From NCBI GenBank assembly GCA_963589425.1, contig CAVAKZ010000007.1:9019-73018 (forward strand): a stretch of 64,000 nucleotides of DNA. The letters run 5' to 3'. The notes beneath the pieces are model-generated. The model ran no database searches. It was given only the letters and a program-made list of their open reading frames with translations, and had not been told where the DNA came from. The stretch comes from CAKRJP01 sp963589425 (lineage in GTDB: Bacteria > Bacillota > Clostridia > Lachnospirales > Lachnospiraceae). Each line of letters begins with the position of its first letter. Positions within the stretch are counted from its first letter, which is position 1. A program made the translations under genes and the position numbers. Shown piece after piece: positions 13,115 through 22,743 of the stretch.

Positions 13115-15027
13115 TAATATGCCACCCTTTCACTTTCTGACCCATTCTTTTTTGTCACCTTTATGCTGTCCATATATTCAAGAATAGGTTTTGCACTTTT
13201 TCTACTGGTGCCGAACATGTCACGAACCTGCGCAATAGTAATTATCGGTTCTTTTGACAAATGATCTTTAATCCGATCTTTTGCTTCTTCCATATATTCC
13301 GTCAAGGTATACATTTCGTCAAACACCTTAACTGCCTGCTTTTCTTCCAGCAAAATGTTTAATATATCATCTGCCACATCATCTGGCACTCCTGGATGTT
13401 CCATCTCCGAATAACGGACAAAATCAAAGCCCGCCCTCTTCCATGCCAGCAAATATCCTGCAGAAACCTTTTCATAGACAGCGTCTTTTCGAACTTCATA
13501 ATCCGGCGTACATAAGAATTCATCTATCCGCTTCATTGCGCCACCGGAAATATAATGGTCTATTATCTTATCAAAAACCGCCGGTTTCGTCTTTTTAAAG
13601 AAGGTCACCTGCACCTGCGCCTTCTTCATACCATAGCGGTAGGGATGAGAAACTTCATAGGCTTTTAAAGCCTCTAAAATTTCTCGCAACCGTTTTCTGC
13701 TCTCATCACCATGCCACAAATAAGTATCTTTTCGCAGTCCAAACTCTAGGATCAGCCCTTCCTCTTTTAGGTCTTTTGAAGCTTCCTCTATCTCTTCTAT
13801 AGAAAGAGCCGTAAGCTTGGCCAACTCTGCTAAAGTAATCAGGCTATCTCCATGTTCTTTTACATGCATCTCTACAATATCTGTGACACTTCCAGATTCT
13901 TTGCGTTTTAATTCCTCAATAACATCTTCTCGAAACCTTCGTTTGATTTTGGGATTTGGTTCCAAAATCACTCCGCCACCAATGGTCTCCATAGGGGAAT
14001 AAAAACGAACAACGAAACGGTCTCCTCTGCGGACTGCTATTTTTTCTTCCAATCTAAGCTGCACAAAACCACTTTCCCCAGGCCCAAGCTCCTCCTTGTC
14101 CAAGAGCACTGCCCTGCACAAAATTTCACTGGTTCCGGTAAACAAATGCAGCCTTGCATGATTGGCTAATACTCGCATAGAAGACTCCAAAATCTCCAGC
14201 TTCACATCTAGAAGATCTGTATTTTTCATACGATCAACTGGAGCCAGCACGCAGCCCCTTTTCACTTCATTCTTCCTTATGTTGGATAGATTAATGGCCA
14301 CGCGCTGTCCTGCAAGACATTCCTTCCTGTCTTCTCCATGGACCTGAATATTTCTGATTTTGCATTCTTTCCCCACAGGATACATTTCCAGCACATCCTC
14401 CTTTGAAATTATTCCGGACACCAGGGTTCCTGTTACTATGGTACCAAAACCGGACAGGCTAAATACACGGTCTATGGGAAGTCTGGGAATAGTATTAATG
14501 TCCTTCTCCTCCACTTCCTCCCTGGCCATATTATCAATGACCTGGATCAGCTCCTGGATTCCTGCTCCTGTTGCCGCCGAAACCTTCACCAAAGGAGCCT
14601 GCTCCATAAAGGAGCCTGCCAATTCCTCCCGAATTTCCTCTTCCACCAGTTCTATCCAATCTTCATCCACAAGATCACATTTATTTAAAACAATAATGCT
14701 TTTTTTAATTCCCAAAAGACTTAAGATATCCAAATGCTCTCTTGTCTGTGGCATAATTCCTTCATCTGCTGCAATTACCAGAAGCACCAGATCCATCCCT
14801 ACAACACCGGCCACCATATTATTGATAAATTTTTCATGCCCTGGCACATCTACAATACCGGCTCTACCTCCTCCCGGAAGGTCAAAATAGGTGAAGCCTA
14901 AATCAATAGTGATCCCTCGGCGCTGTTCTTCTTCTAACCGGTCAGTATTTCTTCCTGTCAAAGCCTTGATCAGAGTGGTCTTTCCGTGATCAATATGACC
15001 TGCTGTTCCTATAATCACATGTTTCAT
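13114..15027 (-). CDS. selB: Selenocysteine-specific translation elongation factor SelB
   Basis: 637 aa, typical length. GTPase motifs: GHIDHGKTTL (P loop, residues about 10-20), RRGITIDLGF, DVPGHEKF and NKCD. After the EF-Tu-like domains come a domain IV and repeated winged helices in the last 250 residues, which bind the SECIS hairpin. It carries Sec-tRNA to UGA codons in prdB and selD. AGGAG precedes the ATG; nine bases after selA. The 3' end overlaps the LysR start. Confidence 0.96.
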   Translation of the reverse strand: MKHVIIGTAGHIDHGKTTLIKALTGRNTDRLEEEQRRGITIDLGFTYFDLPGGGRAGIVDVPGHEKFINNMVAGVVGMDLVLLVIAADEGIMPQTREHLDILSLLGIKKSIIVLNKCDLVDEDWIELVEEEIREELAGSFMEQAPLVKVSAATGAGIQELIQVIDNMAREEVEEKDINTIPRLPIDRVFSLSGFGTIVTGTLVSGIISKEDVLEMYPVGKECKIRNIQVHGEDRKECLAGQRVAINLSNIRKNEVKRGCVLAPVDRMKNTDLLDVKLEILESSMRVLANHARLHLFTGTSEILCRAVLLDKEELGPGESGFVQLRLEEKIAVRRGDRFVVRFYSPMETIGGGVILEPNPKIKRRFREDVIEELKRKESGSVTDIVEMHVKEHGDSLITLAELAKLTALSIEEIEEASKDLKEEGLILEFGLRKDTYLWHGDESRKRLREILEALKAYEVSHPYRYGMKKAQVQVTFFKKTKPAVFDKIIDHYISGGAMKRIDEFLCTPDYEVRKDAVYEKVSAGYLLAWKRAGFDFVRYSEMEHPGVPDDVADDILNILLEEKQAVKVFDEMYTLTEYMEEAKDRIKDHLSKEPIITIAQVRDMFGTSRKSAKPILEYMDSIKVTKKNGSESERVAY

Positions 15028-15036
15028 CTGTTTCTC

Positions 15037-16461
15037 CTAACGTCTCTTAATCAGACATTTCTCCTCAAAGACATCCATTTCTTTCAGTTCTGCTGCCAGG
15101 ATCTTGTAATCCTTGCTCAGGGTTCTCATATCAAGAAGAATTCGATCCTTTGCAGTTCTTCCGATTACCGGAATCGGCAGAGATCTTAGCCGCATCTCCA
15201 GGTCTGTAATCTGTATTTTTTCCGGAATAATCTCTATTGCATAGCTGGGAAGGCGCTCCAAAGGAAGAGAACCCCCGCCAATCTGAGATTCTACAGGCAC
15301 CAGCTGAATTTTTGCCGAATGTCCTCCCCTCCTTAATAGTCGAAGAAAACTGATACCGTCCTTTTTAATCTCCTCTAATGATCTTGTGATCATTTCCAGA
15401 GCCGGAATATTCTTAATTGCCTGCTCTTCCGACTGATACTCCATCAGCACCAGCTCCAGGGCTGCCGCTGTAAATTTGTCAATTCGAAGGGCACGGGTCA
15501 GCTGATTTTTCTTCATTTGGTCAATATATTTCTTTTTACCAATGATAATACCAGCCTGAGGCCCACCTAGGAGTTTATCCCCGCTAAAACATACTACATC
15601 TGCACCTTTTGCAAGGGACTCTTGCACTGTAGGTTCATAGGTCAGACCGTACTTACTAAGGTCAATCAGGACTCCGCTTCCCAGATCCTCAATCAGGGGA
15701 ATCTCATGCTCTTTAGCCAGGTCCTTAAGCTCATCCATTTCAACCTTCTCTGTAAATCCTACAATCCGGTAGTTGCTGGTGTGGACCTTTAAAAGAGCCC
15801 TTGTCTCCTCCCCAATAGCCTCTGCATAGTCTTCGTAGTGGGTCTTGTTGGTGGTTCCAACCTCCACAAGCCTGGCGCCGCTTGCCTCCATTACATCGGG
15901 AATCCTAAACTTTCCGCCAATCTCCACCAATTCTCCTCGGGATACGACAACTTCTCCTCCCTTGGCCAAAGAACTCAAAACTAACATCACTGCAGCTGCA
16001 TTATTATTCACTGCCATGGCTGCTTCCGCTCCGGTAATCTTACAAAGAAGCTCCTCAAAATGCGAATACCGCTCTCCTCTGCATCCTTCTCTTAAATTAT
16101 ATTCCAGATTGGAGTAACCTGTAGCCAGCTGGTAGATGCTTTCCATATGTTTCTTACTAATGGGAGCTCTTCCAAGATTGGTGTGCAGAATAGTTCCCGT
16201 TCCATTAAAGACCCGCTTCATATTAGGCGTATGCATCGCTTCCACCCTAAGTTGAATATGGCTCTCTAAGCGTCCAATCTCTTCTTTCACCTGCGCTTCA
16301 TCATCGCAAGATGAAATGTATTTTCTCAAAGCATCTAATTCTATGTGAATGGCCTCCATCACAGCTTCCCTACTATACTGTTCCACCATTTCCTGAATAG
16401 CTTTAGCTTCCAAAAGAATATCTACTTTCGGTATGTTTCGATACCATTTGTTTTTATCCAT
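15037..16461 (-). CDS. selA: L-seryl-tRNA(Sec) selenium transferase SelA
   Basis: 474 aa. PLP enzyme that turns Ser-tRNA(Sec) into Sec-tRNA(Sec) with selenophosphate. The motif CFSGDKLLGGPQAGIIIGKK holds the PLP lysine; NLGRAPISKKH and the GCRGERYSHFEELLCKITGA region are conserved in SelA. AGGAG seven bases before the ATG. Between selD and selB in one operon, and presumed partner of the selC tRNA 6 kb away. Confidence 0.96.
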   Translation of the reverse strand: MDKNKWYRNIPKVDILLEAKAIQEMVEQYSREAVMEAIHIELDALRKYISSCDDEAQVKEEIGRLESHIQLRVEAMHTPNMKRVFNGTGTILHTNLGRAPISKKHMESIYQLATGYSNLEYNLREGCRGERYSHFEELLCKITGAEAAMAVNNNAAAVMLVLSSLAKGGEVVVSRGELVEIGGKFRIPDVMEASGARLVEVGTTNKTHYEDYAEAIGEETRALLKVHTSNYRIVGFTEKVEMDELKDLAKEHEIPLIEDLGSGVLIDLSKYGLTYEPTVQESLAKGADVVCFSGDKLLGGPQAGIIIGKKKYIDQMKKNQLTRALRIDKFTAAALELVLMEYQSEEQAIKNIPALEMITRSLEEIKKDGISFLRLLRRGGHSAKIQLVPVESQIGGGSLPLERLPSYAIEIIPEKIQITDLEMRLRSLPIPVIGRTAKDRILLDMRTLSKDYKILAAELKEMDVFEEKCLIKRR

Positions 16462-16550
16462 CTTACTTCTCCTGATCTATGCTGCTATCAAGGATCCCCC
16501 CTGATAGGTAACCCTTCAGCCATCTGCAAAGGCTTGGCCGAGAGGTTGAT

Positions 16551-17591
16551 TTAATATAAACGAATCAGTTTATCACTCTTTGCTGCCACTGTACCGATAA
16601 CAGAAACCTTCGTCTCCATGTCTATTTTCTGAAAGTCTTGAAGCATTTCATTTAAATCTTCCGGTGCCACGCTAAGCAGGAGTCCCCCAGAGGTCTGGGG
16701 ATCGTATAAGAGATCTAAATATACATCAGAAATCCCCTCTGCCTCCACCTTGTCTATGGAATATCCCCTATTTTTATAGGTCCCTGCAGGAACAAGGCCC
16801 ATCTTTGCATACTCCATAGCATCTGCCATATATTCCACAGAATCTGTGGCTATTTCAAAGGTCACTCCACTGGCTTCTGCCATCTCCACACAGTGGCCAA
16901 GAAGGCCAAATCCGGTAATATCTGTGCAGGCCGATACATGAAATTTTTCTGCCACATGTTTCGCCTTTTTATTTAAAGATGCCATAACCATCTGGGCTTC
17001 TTTAATAGACGTCTCAGAAGCAAAATCCCCCTTAAGGGCTGTATTTATAATACCGCTTCCAATCTGTTTGGTTAATACCAGGGCATCTCCCGGCCTACAT
17101 CCATGATTTTTAAAAATCTTATCCGGATGCACAAAGCCGGAAACGCACAAGCCATATTTAGGCTCATCATCCTGAACAGAATGCCCTCCTACCAAAACAG
17201 CTCCCGCTTCCTTTACCTTGTCTGCTCCTCCAGCCAGAATATCTCCTAAAATTGCCGGATCCAGACAGTTAGGGAAGCCAACGATGTTCAGTGCTACTGT
17301 AGGTTCCCCTCCCATGGCCCACACATCGCTTAAGGCATTAGCTGCTGCAATCTGTCCGAACATATAGGGATCATCCACAATAGGGGTAAAGAAATCCACA
17401 GTCTGAATCATTGCTATATCATCCGTAACCTTGTAGATTGCTGCATCATCTGAAGTTTCAATCCCCACAAGTAGATTGTCGTCATAAAATTTTGGCAACT
17501 TACCCAAAACTTGGGCAAGGGTCTTAGGACCTATCTTAGCAGCTCATCCCGATGTCTTACTATAGCTAGTTAATTTAATATCTGTGCTCAT
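16551..17591 (-). CDS. selD: Selenide, water dikinase SelD, itself a selenoprotein
   Basis: Read through an in-frame TGA (17546-17544) this is 346 aa with Sec at residue 16: KLTSYSKTSG-U-AAKIGPKTLA. The Sec/Cys position and the following lysine are the active-site residues of SelD, which makes selenophosphate from selenide and ATP. HSVQDDEPKYG and DPQTSGGLLLS are further family motifs. The start is the second of two adjacent ATGs (17591), better placed behind GGGGGAG. If the TGA is taken as a stop, the protein loses its catalytic N terminus. Needing Sec to make Sec forms a feedback loop. Confidence 0.95.
17499..17519 (-). promoter_or_regulatory. SECIS-type stem-loop in selD
   Basis: CTTGCCCAA-GTT-TTGGGTAAG, a nearly perfect 9-bp stem about 25 bases after the Sec TGA, preceded by a smaller GGTC-CTAA-GACC hairpin. 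One or both probably form the SelB-binding element. Judged by eye. Confidence 0.55.
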
Positions 17592-17679
17592 CATTCTCCC
17601 CCCTTCAAACGTAAATATGCCAGGTCACTGTTATTATCAGTATCGACCTGGCACTTCATCTTTTATTCTCCTGCAGCTT

Positions 17680-18279
17680 TTAAGGCTTGATGATTTTGGC
17701 AGCTTTTGCCTGTGTCTCAACAATATTATACATATTTGTCACACTGCCCACTACCAACTTGTCCTTCAATCCATAATAATCTAGACAGGTACCACAAGAC
17801 ATAATCTCTACTCCCTGGGCTTCCAAAGACTTCAAATCTTCAAGAACCTGACTTCCTTCTGTCGTCAGGGTTACACCGCCGTTGTAAAATAACATCGTCT
17901 TTGGCAAGGTATCCAGCTGTGTAATTGCAAAAATGAATCCTTTTAGCAGAACCTGGCCCAGTTCATCATTGCCACTTCCCATGCGATCTGAGGAAACTAC
18001 CACTACCAGGTCCCCCTTTGCATCCGGGATACATACTGCATCTTCTTCTATCAAAGGAGCCCCCTGCATACTAATAATTACTTTAAATTCTGCTTCTCCA
18101 AGCTTTTCAGAACGAACCTGCCCACCGAAACTTTCAGCCATCTTTGTAACATTCTGTACAGATACTTCATTATCTACCAATACCTCAATCGTCTCCGGAC
18201 CGGTAAGGGCCTGCATCGCTTTTTTTGTCTTAATAACCGGGATTGGACAATTATCTCCCATTGCATTAACTGTAATCAT
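17680..18279 (-). CDS. yedF: Selenium metabolism protein YedF (TusA-like + DsrE-like)
   Basis: 199 aa from the ATG at 18279 after AGGCGGA. The N terminus (VNAMGDNCPIPVIKTKKAM) is a TusA/SirA domain with the reactive cysteine in the CPxP motif; residues from about 95 form a DsrE/F-like domain with GTCLDYYGL. This two-domain form is regularly found next to selD and is thought to carry or deliver selenium as a persulfide-like intermediate. First gene of the selenium operon; the upstream 160 bases show no clear promoter by eye. Confidence 0.88.
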   Translation of the reverse strand: MITVNAMGDNCPIPVIKTKKAMQALTGPETIEVLVDNEVSVQNVTKMAESFGGQVRSEKLGEAEFKVIISMQGAPLIEEDAVCIPDAKGDLVVVVSSDRMGSGNDELGQVLLKGFIFAITQLDTLPKTMLFYNGGVTLTTEGSQVLEDLKSLEAQGVEIMSCGTCLDYYGLKDKLVVGSVTNMYNIVETQAKAAKIIKP

Positions 18280-18444
18280 GATCTTCCGCCTTTCTTCATG
18301 TTTCACTGGCCTTACACTTATAAAGACATCCTATCATCAAATATCCGAACCAGGGAAACGTTTTCTCTTTACTCATTATATTCTTATGAACTTACAGTCT
18401 CAAATCGAGTTTTTCTATATATGTATCTTTTTTATAGATATCAT

Positions 18445-19095
18445 CTATGTGTCTTTCTGCTTATTGGCCAGACATTCCTGGATCGCATTATTGAGAGACA
18501 ACATCTTCTCATCCAAGCTAGATACCATCTCCGCACACTCCCTAAGATCCCTGCTAATATAGTCCGGGGCATTTCCCTCAAACTTATAATAGATCTTATG
18601 TTCCAGGCTGGCCCAAAAATCCATAGCAATGGTTCGAATCTGAATCTCTACTTTTGTATTTACACAACTATCTGATAGAAAAATAGGCACAGACACCAAC
18701 ATATGGTAGCTTTTGTAGCCACTATCTTTGGGATTCTTAATATAATCCTTAATCGATAAGACCTTAAGATCACTCTGATTTCCGATCATCTCCGCCAGAC
18801 GATAAATATCTGAGGTGAAAGAACAGATCAGACGAACCCCTGCAATATCATTAACATATTTTACCATGTTCTCAATCGAACTCTCATGCCCGTAACGTTT
18901 TAACTTCTTTACAATGCTCTCAGGACTTTTGATCCTGGTCTTAATATGCTCAATAGGATTATATTGATGCACATGCTGAAATTCATCATTTAAAATTTCC
19001 AGTTTCGTTCCTACTTCTTTCAACGCTGCATTGTACAAAAACATAATAGTCTTCCAACTATCTAAATCTTCGTAATTGTGCATTGCATTAATCAT
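18445..19095 (-). CDS. Small alarmone synthetase (RelQ-like (p)ppGpp synthetase)
   Basis: 216 aa, the size of single-domain RelQ/RelP enzymes, with no hydrolase, TGS or ACT domain. RelA/SpoT synthetase motifs are visible: RIKSPESIVKKLKRYG, NDIAGVRLICSF, DSGYKSYHMLV and KVEIQIRTIAMDFWASLEHK. It makes ppGpp or pGpp from GTP/GDP and ATP. AAAGGAG lies 11 bases before the ATG. It starts 15 bases after the corrinoid adenosyltransferase gene. Confidence 0.92.
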   Translation of the reverse strand: MINAMHNYEDLDSWKTIMFLYNAALKEVGTKLEILNDEFQHVHQYNPIEHIKTRIKSPESIVKKLKRYGHESSIENMVKYVNDIAGVRLICSFTSDIYRLAEMIGNQSDLKVLSIKDYIKNPKDSGYKSYHMLVSVPIFLSDSCVNTKVEIQIRTIAMDFWASLEHKIYYKFEGNAPDYISRDLRECAEMVSSLDEKMLSLNNAIQECLANKQKDT

Positions 19096-19110
19096 ATTTC
19101 TAATACTCCT

Positions 19111-19635
19111 TTAGTACTCGATGCCTTCTCTTGCCATCTTCCCCTGGTCGTAAGGGTGTTTGATCTTCGACATCTGTGTAACATAATCTGCCATCTCCAA
19201 AAGATTGTCTGTAATCGTATGTCCCGTAAGAATCACTTCCATCCCCCTAGGTTTGTGTTTTAAAAAACCTATAAGTTTTTCCTCGCTAAGGACTCCGAGC
19301 CCAATGGCGCAAAGGGCCTCGTCCAAAAATACAACATCAAAAGGAGGACAGAATTTAATAATCTCATCCAGGGCCTTATTATTATAATGCCTAATTTTTG
19401 CCTTCTCATCGCTATTCATCTTACTAACAAACTTTACCGGCTCTCTTCCGTTGAGGCAGGTGATACCTGGAATGGTTTCCAAGATTTTTCGTTCGCTGGA
19501 ACGGTTATTCTTCAAGAATTGAAATACAAGGACCTTCATGCCACTGCCTGCTGCCCGAACACACAGTCCAACTGCAGCTGTGGTTTTCCCCTTTCCATCT
19601 CCATAATATAAATGTATTCTTCCAGTATCTTTCAT
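19111..19635 (-). CDS. cobO: Cob(I)yrinic acid a,c-diamide adenosyltransferase (CobO/BtuR type)
   Basis: 174 aa. The N-terminal P loop GDGKGKTTAAVGLCVRAAGSG, the FLKNNRSSE segment and the DEAL motif (VVFLDEALCAIGLG) are typical of CobA/CobO/BtuR enzymes, which attach the 5'-deoxyadenosyl group to the cobalt of corrinoids. No other cobalamin gene is near, so it probably serves salvage of exogenous corrinoid. Site GAGGAAG before the ATG. Confidence 0.93.
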   Translation of the reverse strand: MKDTGRIHLYYGDGKGKTTAAVGLCVRAAGSGMKVLVFQFLKNNRSSERKILETIPGITCLNGREPVKFVSKMNSDEKAKIRHYNNKALDEIIKFCPPFDVVFLDEALCAIGLGVLSEEKLIGFLKHKPRGMEVILTGHTITDNLLEMADYVTQMSKIKHPYDQGKMAREGIEY

Positions 19636-19751
19636 CTTGCTTCCTCACTTGCCATTCTCATTCCTCTTCCCATTATTATACACAACATTTAGGGACAATG
19701 TATAGCTATAGATTCTAAAAAGAGCATAAATATGTTACAATAATACAGGTT

Positions 19752-19782
19752 CAGAGCCAATCAATATAAATCCCAGGCTCTG
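19752..19782 (+). repeat. 5'-UTR hairpin ahead of two small genes
   Basis: CAGAGCC (19752-19758) and GGCTCTG (19776-19782) form a 7-bp stem about 45 bases before the ATG at 19828. Not followed by T residues. Possible mRNA stabiliser; function unknown. Confidence 0.4.
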
Positions 19783-19827
19783 CAATATATTAACCATATT
19801 TACATTTAAATTTAAAAAGGAGATCCT

Positions 19828-20091
19828 ATGTTTCGTTTATGGGGAAAAGAATTTAAGAATAATAAAATGCTTCGAGATACACTTATTGTAGATGACAGCA
19901 AGGATACTCGAACCCACAAAATTTTCAATGCCCTAGATCAAATTTGCTATGAATTTGATTTAAGCAAACCCATTTGGCTGGATGTAAATATCGATGAATT
20001 CAAACGTCTTGCCAAAACAAGATTTACCTCTGATAATTTTGTAGACGCTATCGATTTTGATTATCTGGAAATCCATGTCATAGAAGAATAA
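19828..20091 (+). CDS. Small conserved-looking hypothetical protein
   Basis: 87 aa with a strong site (AAAGGAG) before the ATG. Acidic C-terminal half (FVDAIDFDYLEIHVIEE); no signal peptide, membrane segment or catalytic motif. It is followed six nucleotides after the stop codon region by GGAGAG and the next gene, so the two form a small plus-strand operon. Function not recognised. Confidence 0.75.
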   Translation: MFRLWGKEFKNNKMLRDTLIVDDSKDTRTHKIFNALDQICYEFDLSKPIWLDVNIDEFKRLAKTRFTSDNFVDAIDFDYLEIHVIEE

Positions 20092-20102
20092 GGAGAGTGC
20101 TT

Positions 20103-20396
20103 ATGATTGCAACTATGGGCCTTACCACAAAAGCCTTAAAAAAAGAACCTTTTTCCGGATCCCACCACGGTATGCGCTATTATTTAAAGACCTCTGAGGA
20201 CGGCTTAGGGGTATGGATCTACCCGGAACCCTGGTGTTTTGAACAAACTCCTGATGAGGATAAGCTTTCAAAAATCTTTTCATTTGATCAGGAGGGCCTT
20301 GACGCTGCAGTAGCTTGGATCAATGAGACTTTTAAGTCCAGGCAGGATGAATGGGAGCTGGCAGAAAAAACAAAAATGCAGAAACTCCTTTCCTAG
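20103..20396 (+). CDS. Small hypothetical protein
   Basis: 97 aa from the ATG at 20103, five bases after GGAGAG; a GTG two codons earlier lies inside the ribosome-binding site and was not used. Contains YYLKTSEDGLGVWIYPEPWCFE, suggestive of a compact alpha/beta fold. Downstream partner of the 87-aa gene. Its stop codon lies within the terminator hairpin. Function not recognised. Confidence 0.72.
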   Translation: MIATMGLTTKALKKEPFSGSHHGMRYYLKTSEDGLGVWIYPEPWCFEQTPDEDKLSKIFSFDQEGLDAAVAWINETFKSRQDEWELAEKTKMQKLLS

Positions 20397-20413
20397 GAGT
20401 TTTCTGCATTTTT
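20373..20413. terminator. Terminator between small genes and methyltransferase
   Basis: AAAATGCAGAAACTCC (20373-20388) pairs with GGAGTTTTCTGCATTTT (20396-20413, one bulge). T and A runs on both sides make it suitable in both directions, ending the plus-strand pair and the minus-strand valS-to-methyltransferase operon. Confidence 0.8.
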
Positions 20414-20430
20414 CATTTAATCCTATAGTA

Positions 20431-21213
20431 CTAGGGTTTTCTTAAAATGTCTACCGTGTGAGCCCCTGCCCCCAGAAGATCTTCTCTCTCACAGGTAGCC
20501 ATCTGATATTGCACAAAATATTCAAACTCTTCCTGATCTAATTGATTTAGAAAGGGTCGCATATAATTAGCCGGCCCATCAGGAGAAAGGATTTTAAGTC
20601 TAACAAGATCTGCATCCTGGGAAAGCTTCTTAATATCCTCCAGTCGCATATAATCATACAAATCTTCTTTTTTCGAAAGGGTCTGAAAATCTTTGGTCAA
20701 CCTCTGTTTTTCTATGCATTCCTTTATATGCCGCTCTTTAAAAGCATAGCTGATAACCCCATATTCATTCATGCAGTAGGCCACCAAAATAATTCCTCCG
20801 GGCCTTGTTACCCGCCTCGCCTCTTTAAGAGCCTGAAGCTTTTCTTCATAGCTAAAAAGGTGATACATAGGGCCAAACAAAAGGGTCAGATCAAAGAGAT
20901 TATCCTGAATCTTTTTTAAATTCAAGGCATTTCCCTGCATGGCCTTTACCCTACTGTTCTTCTGCTTTAAAATACCCAAATTGTATTTCACCAGCTCCAC
21001 TGCAGTTACATCATAGCCTTCTTCCGCTAGTTTCACGGAGTATCTTCCGGTTCCGGCTCCTATATCAAGAATTTTCACATATTCAGCCTCTCCCATATCC
21101 TGCAGATACTGATGAATGTACTTCATGGAAACACGATATTCCACCTGTCCGTGCCTGGAGTTTAGCCTTTTTTCTTCATTAAATTTATTATAATATGCCT
21201 CTATCTCATTCAT
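20431..21213 (-). CDS. Class I SAM-dependent methyltransferase
   Basis: 260 aa from the ATG at 21213 (a GTG three codons earlier is possible). Motif I is ILDIGAGTGRYSVKLAEEGYD at about residues 50-70, followed by VTAVELVK and DLTLLFGPMYHLF, the usual Rossmann methyltransferase pattern (Methyltransf_11/25 type). Substrate unknown. It lies 32 bases after the TPR gene at the end of the long valS operon. Confidence 0.85.
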   Translation of the reverse strand: MNEIEAYYNKFNEEKRLNSRHGQVEYRVSMKYIHQYLQDMGEAEYVKILDIGAGTGRYSVKLAEEGYDVTAVELVKYNLGILKQKNSRVKAMQGNALNLKKIQDNLFDLTLLFGPMYHLFSYEEKLQALKEARRVTRPGGIILVAYCMNEYGVISYAFKERHIKECIEKQRLTKDFQTLSKKEDLYDYMRLEDIKKLSQDADLVRLKILSPDGPANYMRPFLNQLDQEEFEYFVQYQMATCEREDLLGAGAHTVDILRKP

Positions 21214-21244
21214 AGATGCCACTCACAATCTAACCTGTATTTTT

Positions 21245-22723
21245 CTATTGCACCATCCCTGCTGCCCCAAAGCCGTTGCCGGTTTGGTCTGTGCCTGTAG
21301 TTCCAAAAGCATCCCCCATTTGGTCTGTAGCTGCAGCTGCGGAATCTTCTCCTGCTTCAGTATCAGTTGAAGATGTGTCTGAAGTTGTTTCTGAAGTCGT
21401 TTCCGACTTCCCATCCAGGGCATTTTGGGCACTGGTGGCCGCTTCAGTACTTGGAAAATCTTCTACAATTTTCTGGTACAGGCTTTTAGCTTCGTCAGTT
21501 TTTCCATTTTTCTCATAGCACTGAGCCAGTAAAAGCTTAGCCGCTCCGCTATTATACTCCCCATCCATTTTGTTTAATTTTTCCAAATCTGTAATGGCCG
21601 TGTCATAATTCCCTGCCGTATAGCACTCTAACGCCTCTGTATAGAGGTCACTGCACACATCCGGATAAATGGTCCCGGTCAAAGTCTCAAATTGCTGCCT
21701 TCCCAGAGTTCCCAAGGCATCTGCCTTTACGTTTAAAAGTTCATCAGCCATGGCCGAGTAACTCATATCCCCGCTATTTAAGTTATTGTACATATTAATA
21801 ACTGTCTCATAGCTTTCCTTGATCTCATCTGCTGTAGCCTGGCTATCTTCAGATTCCTCCTCGCTATTTCTGTAGGTTTCCAACTCTTTTTTTAAGGCAT
21901 TAATCTGGGATTTTTGACTGGCGATCTGGTCGCTGAATTCTACAATACGTTTATCATTCTTATTCTGGGTAGAAGTATTAAGGGCCGGCATGATCAAAAA
22001 CCACATAAGGGACACCCCCACCAGGATACCGATACCGATATTTGCCACGGTGTGAAGCCTGGTATTCATCATCAGCCGATTGGTTGTAGGCTGGATAATC
22101 GTATCATTTCCCACGGTGTAGGTAACTGTATGTCTCGCCTTACTCTCCTGGGTCTTACTCTTTACATTCTGAGCCTTCCTAAGTGCCCGCAGTTCATGCA
22201 TGTAATGCAAGGTGGTAGTGTCCGTGGTATCCAGCTTATGAGCTGCCCTTATGGTCTGTCTTGCCTGGGAAAACTGCCCCGTATGAATAAACAGCAAGGT
22301 CAAAAGCTGATAAGCCTTTACGAAATTAGGATGCTCTACTATGGCTTTTTTCAACTGCAAGATCGCCATATCTTCATTTCCCTGCATGCAGTAATCTAGG
22401 GATTGATTAAACCGCTTAATGGCCTGATTCATCTTGGCCAGCTCCGTTGGGTTTTCTTTTACTTTTTTTATGTAATAGTTGGCAATATTATCATGGGACT
22501 GAAAATTCTTGCTTAGAATCCACTCTCTGAGGGCCTCTGCTATTTCCCCCCGGCCATAATAAACCAATCCCAAAAGATTCCTAGCCGCAATATTGTCTCT
22601 ATTGTATTGTAAACTCTTCTTCAAAGAAGCAGTAGCTCCGGTAAGATCTCGGATGCCTGCTTTTTTAAGGCCATCGTTGTACCAGGCATTAGACTGATAC
22701 AGCACTTTTGTTGCGTAATCCAT
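21245..22723 (-). CDS. TPR-repeat protein with one central membrane segment
   Basis: 492 aa. The N-terminal 200 residues form tetratricopeptide-like helices (DLTGATASLKKSLQYNRDNI, LQLKKAIVEHPNFVKAYQLL). A single hydrophobic segment near residues 225-250 (IGIGILVGVSLMWFLIMPAL) anchors it, followed by a coiled coil (QIASQKSQINALKKELE) and a second TPR region (YDTAITDLEKLN, AKLLLAQCYEKNGKTDEA). The tail is rich in Ser, Thr, Ala and Gly. Likely an envelope protein with cytosolic N-terminal and outer C-terminal TPRs; orientation is inference. Confidence 0.8.
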   Translation of the reverse strand: MDYATKVLYQSNAWYNDGLKKAGIRDLTGATASLKKSLQYNRDNIAARNLLGLVYYGRGEIAEALREWILSKNFQSHDNIANYYIKKVKENPTELAKMNQAIKRFNQSLDYCMQGNEDMAILQLKKAIVEHPNFVKAYQLLTLLFIHTGQFSQARQTIRAAHKLDTTDTTTLHYMHELRALRKAQNVKSKTQESKARHTVTYTVGNDTIIQPTTNRLMMNTRLHTVANIGIGILVGVSLMWFLIMPALNTSTQNKNDKRIVEFSDQIASQKSQINALKKELETYRNSEEESEDSQATADEIKESYETVINMYNNLNSGDMSYSAMADELLNVKADALGTLGRQQFETLTGTIYPDVCSDLYTEALECYTAGNYDTAITDLEKLNKMDGEYNSGAAKLLLAQCYEKNGKTDEAKSLYQKIVEDFPSTEAATSAQNALDGKSETTSETTSDTSSTDTEAGEDSAAAATDQMGDAFGTTGTDQTGNGFGAAGMVQ

Positions 22724-22743
22724 ATGATATCCTCTTCTTTATG

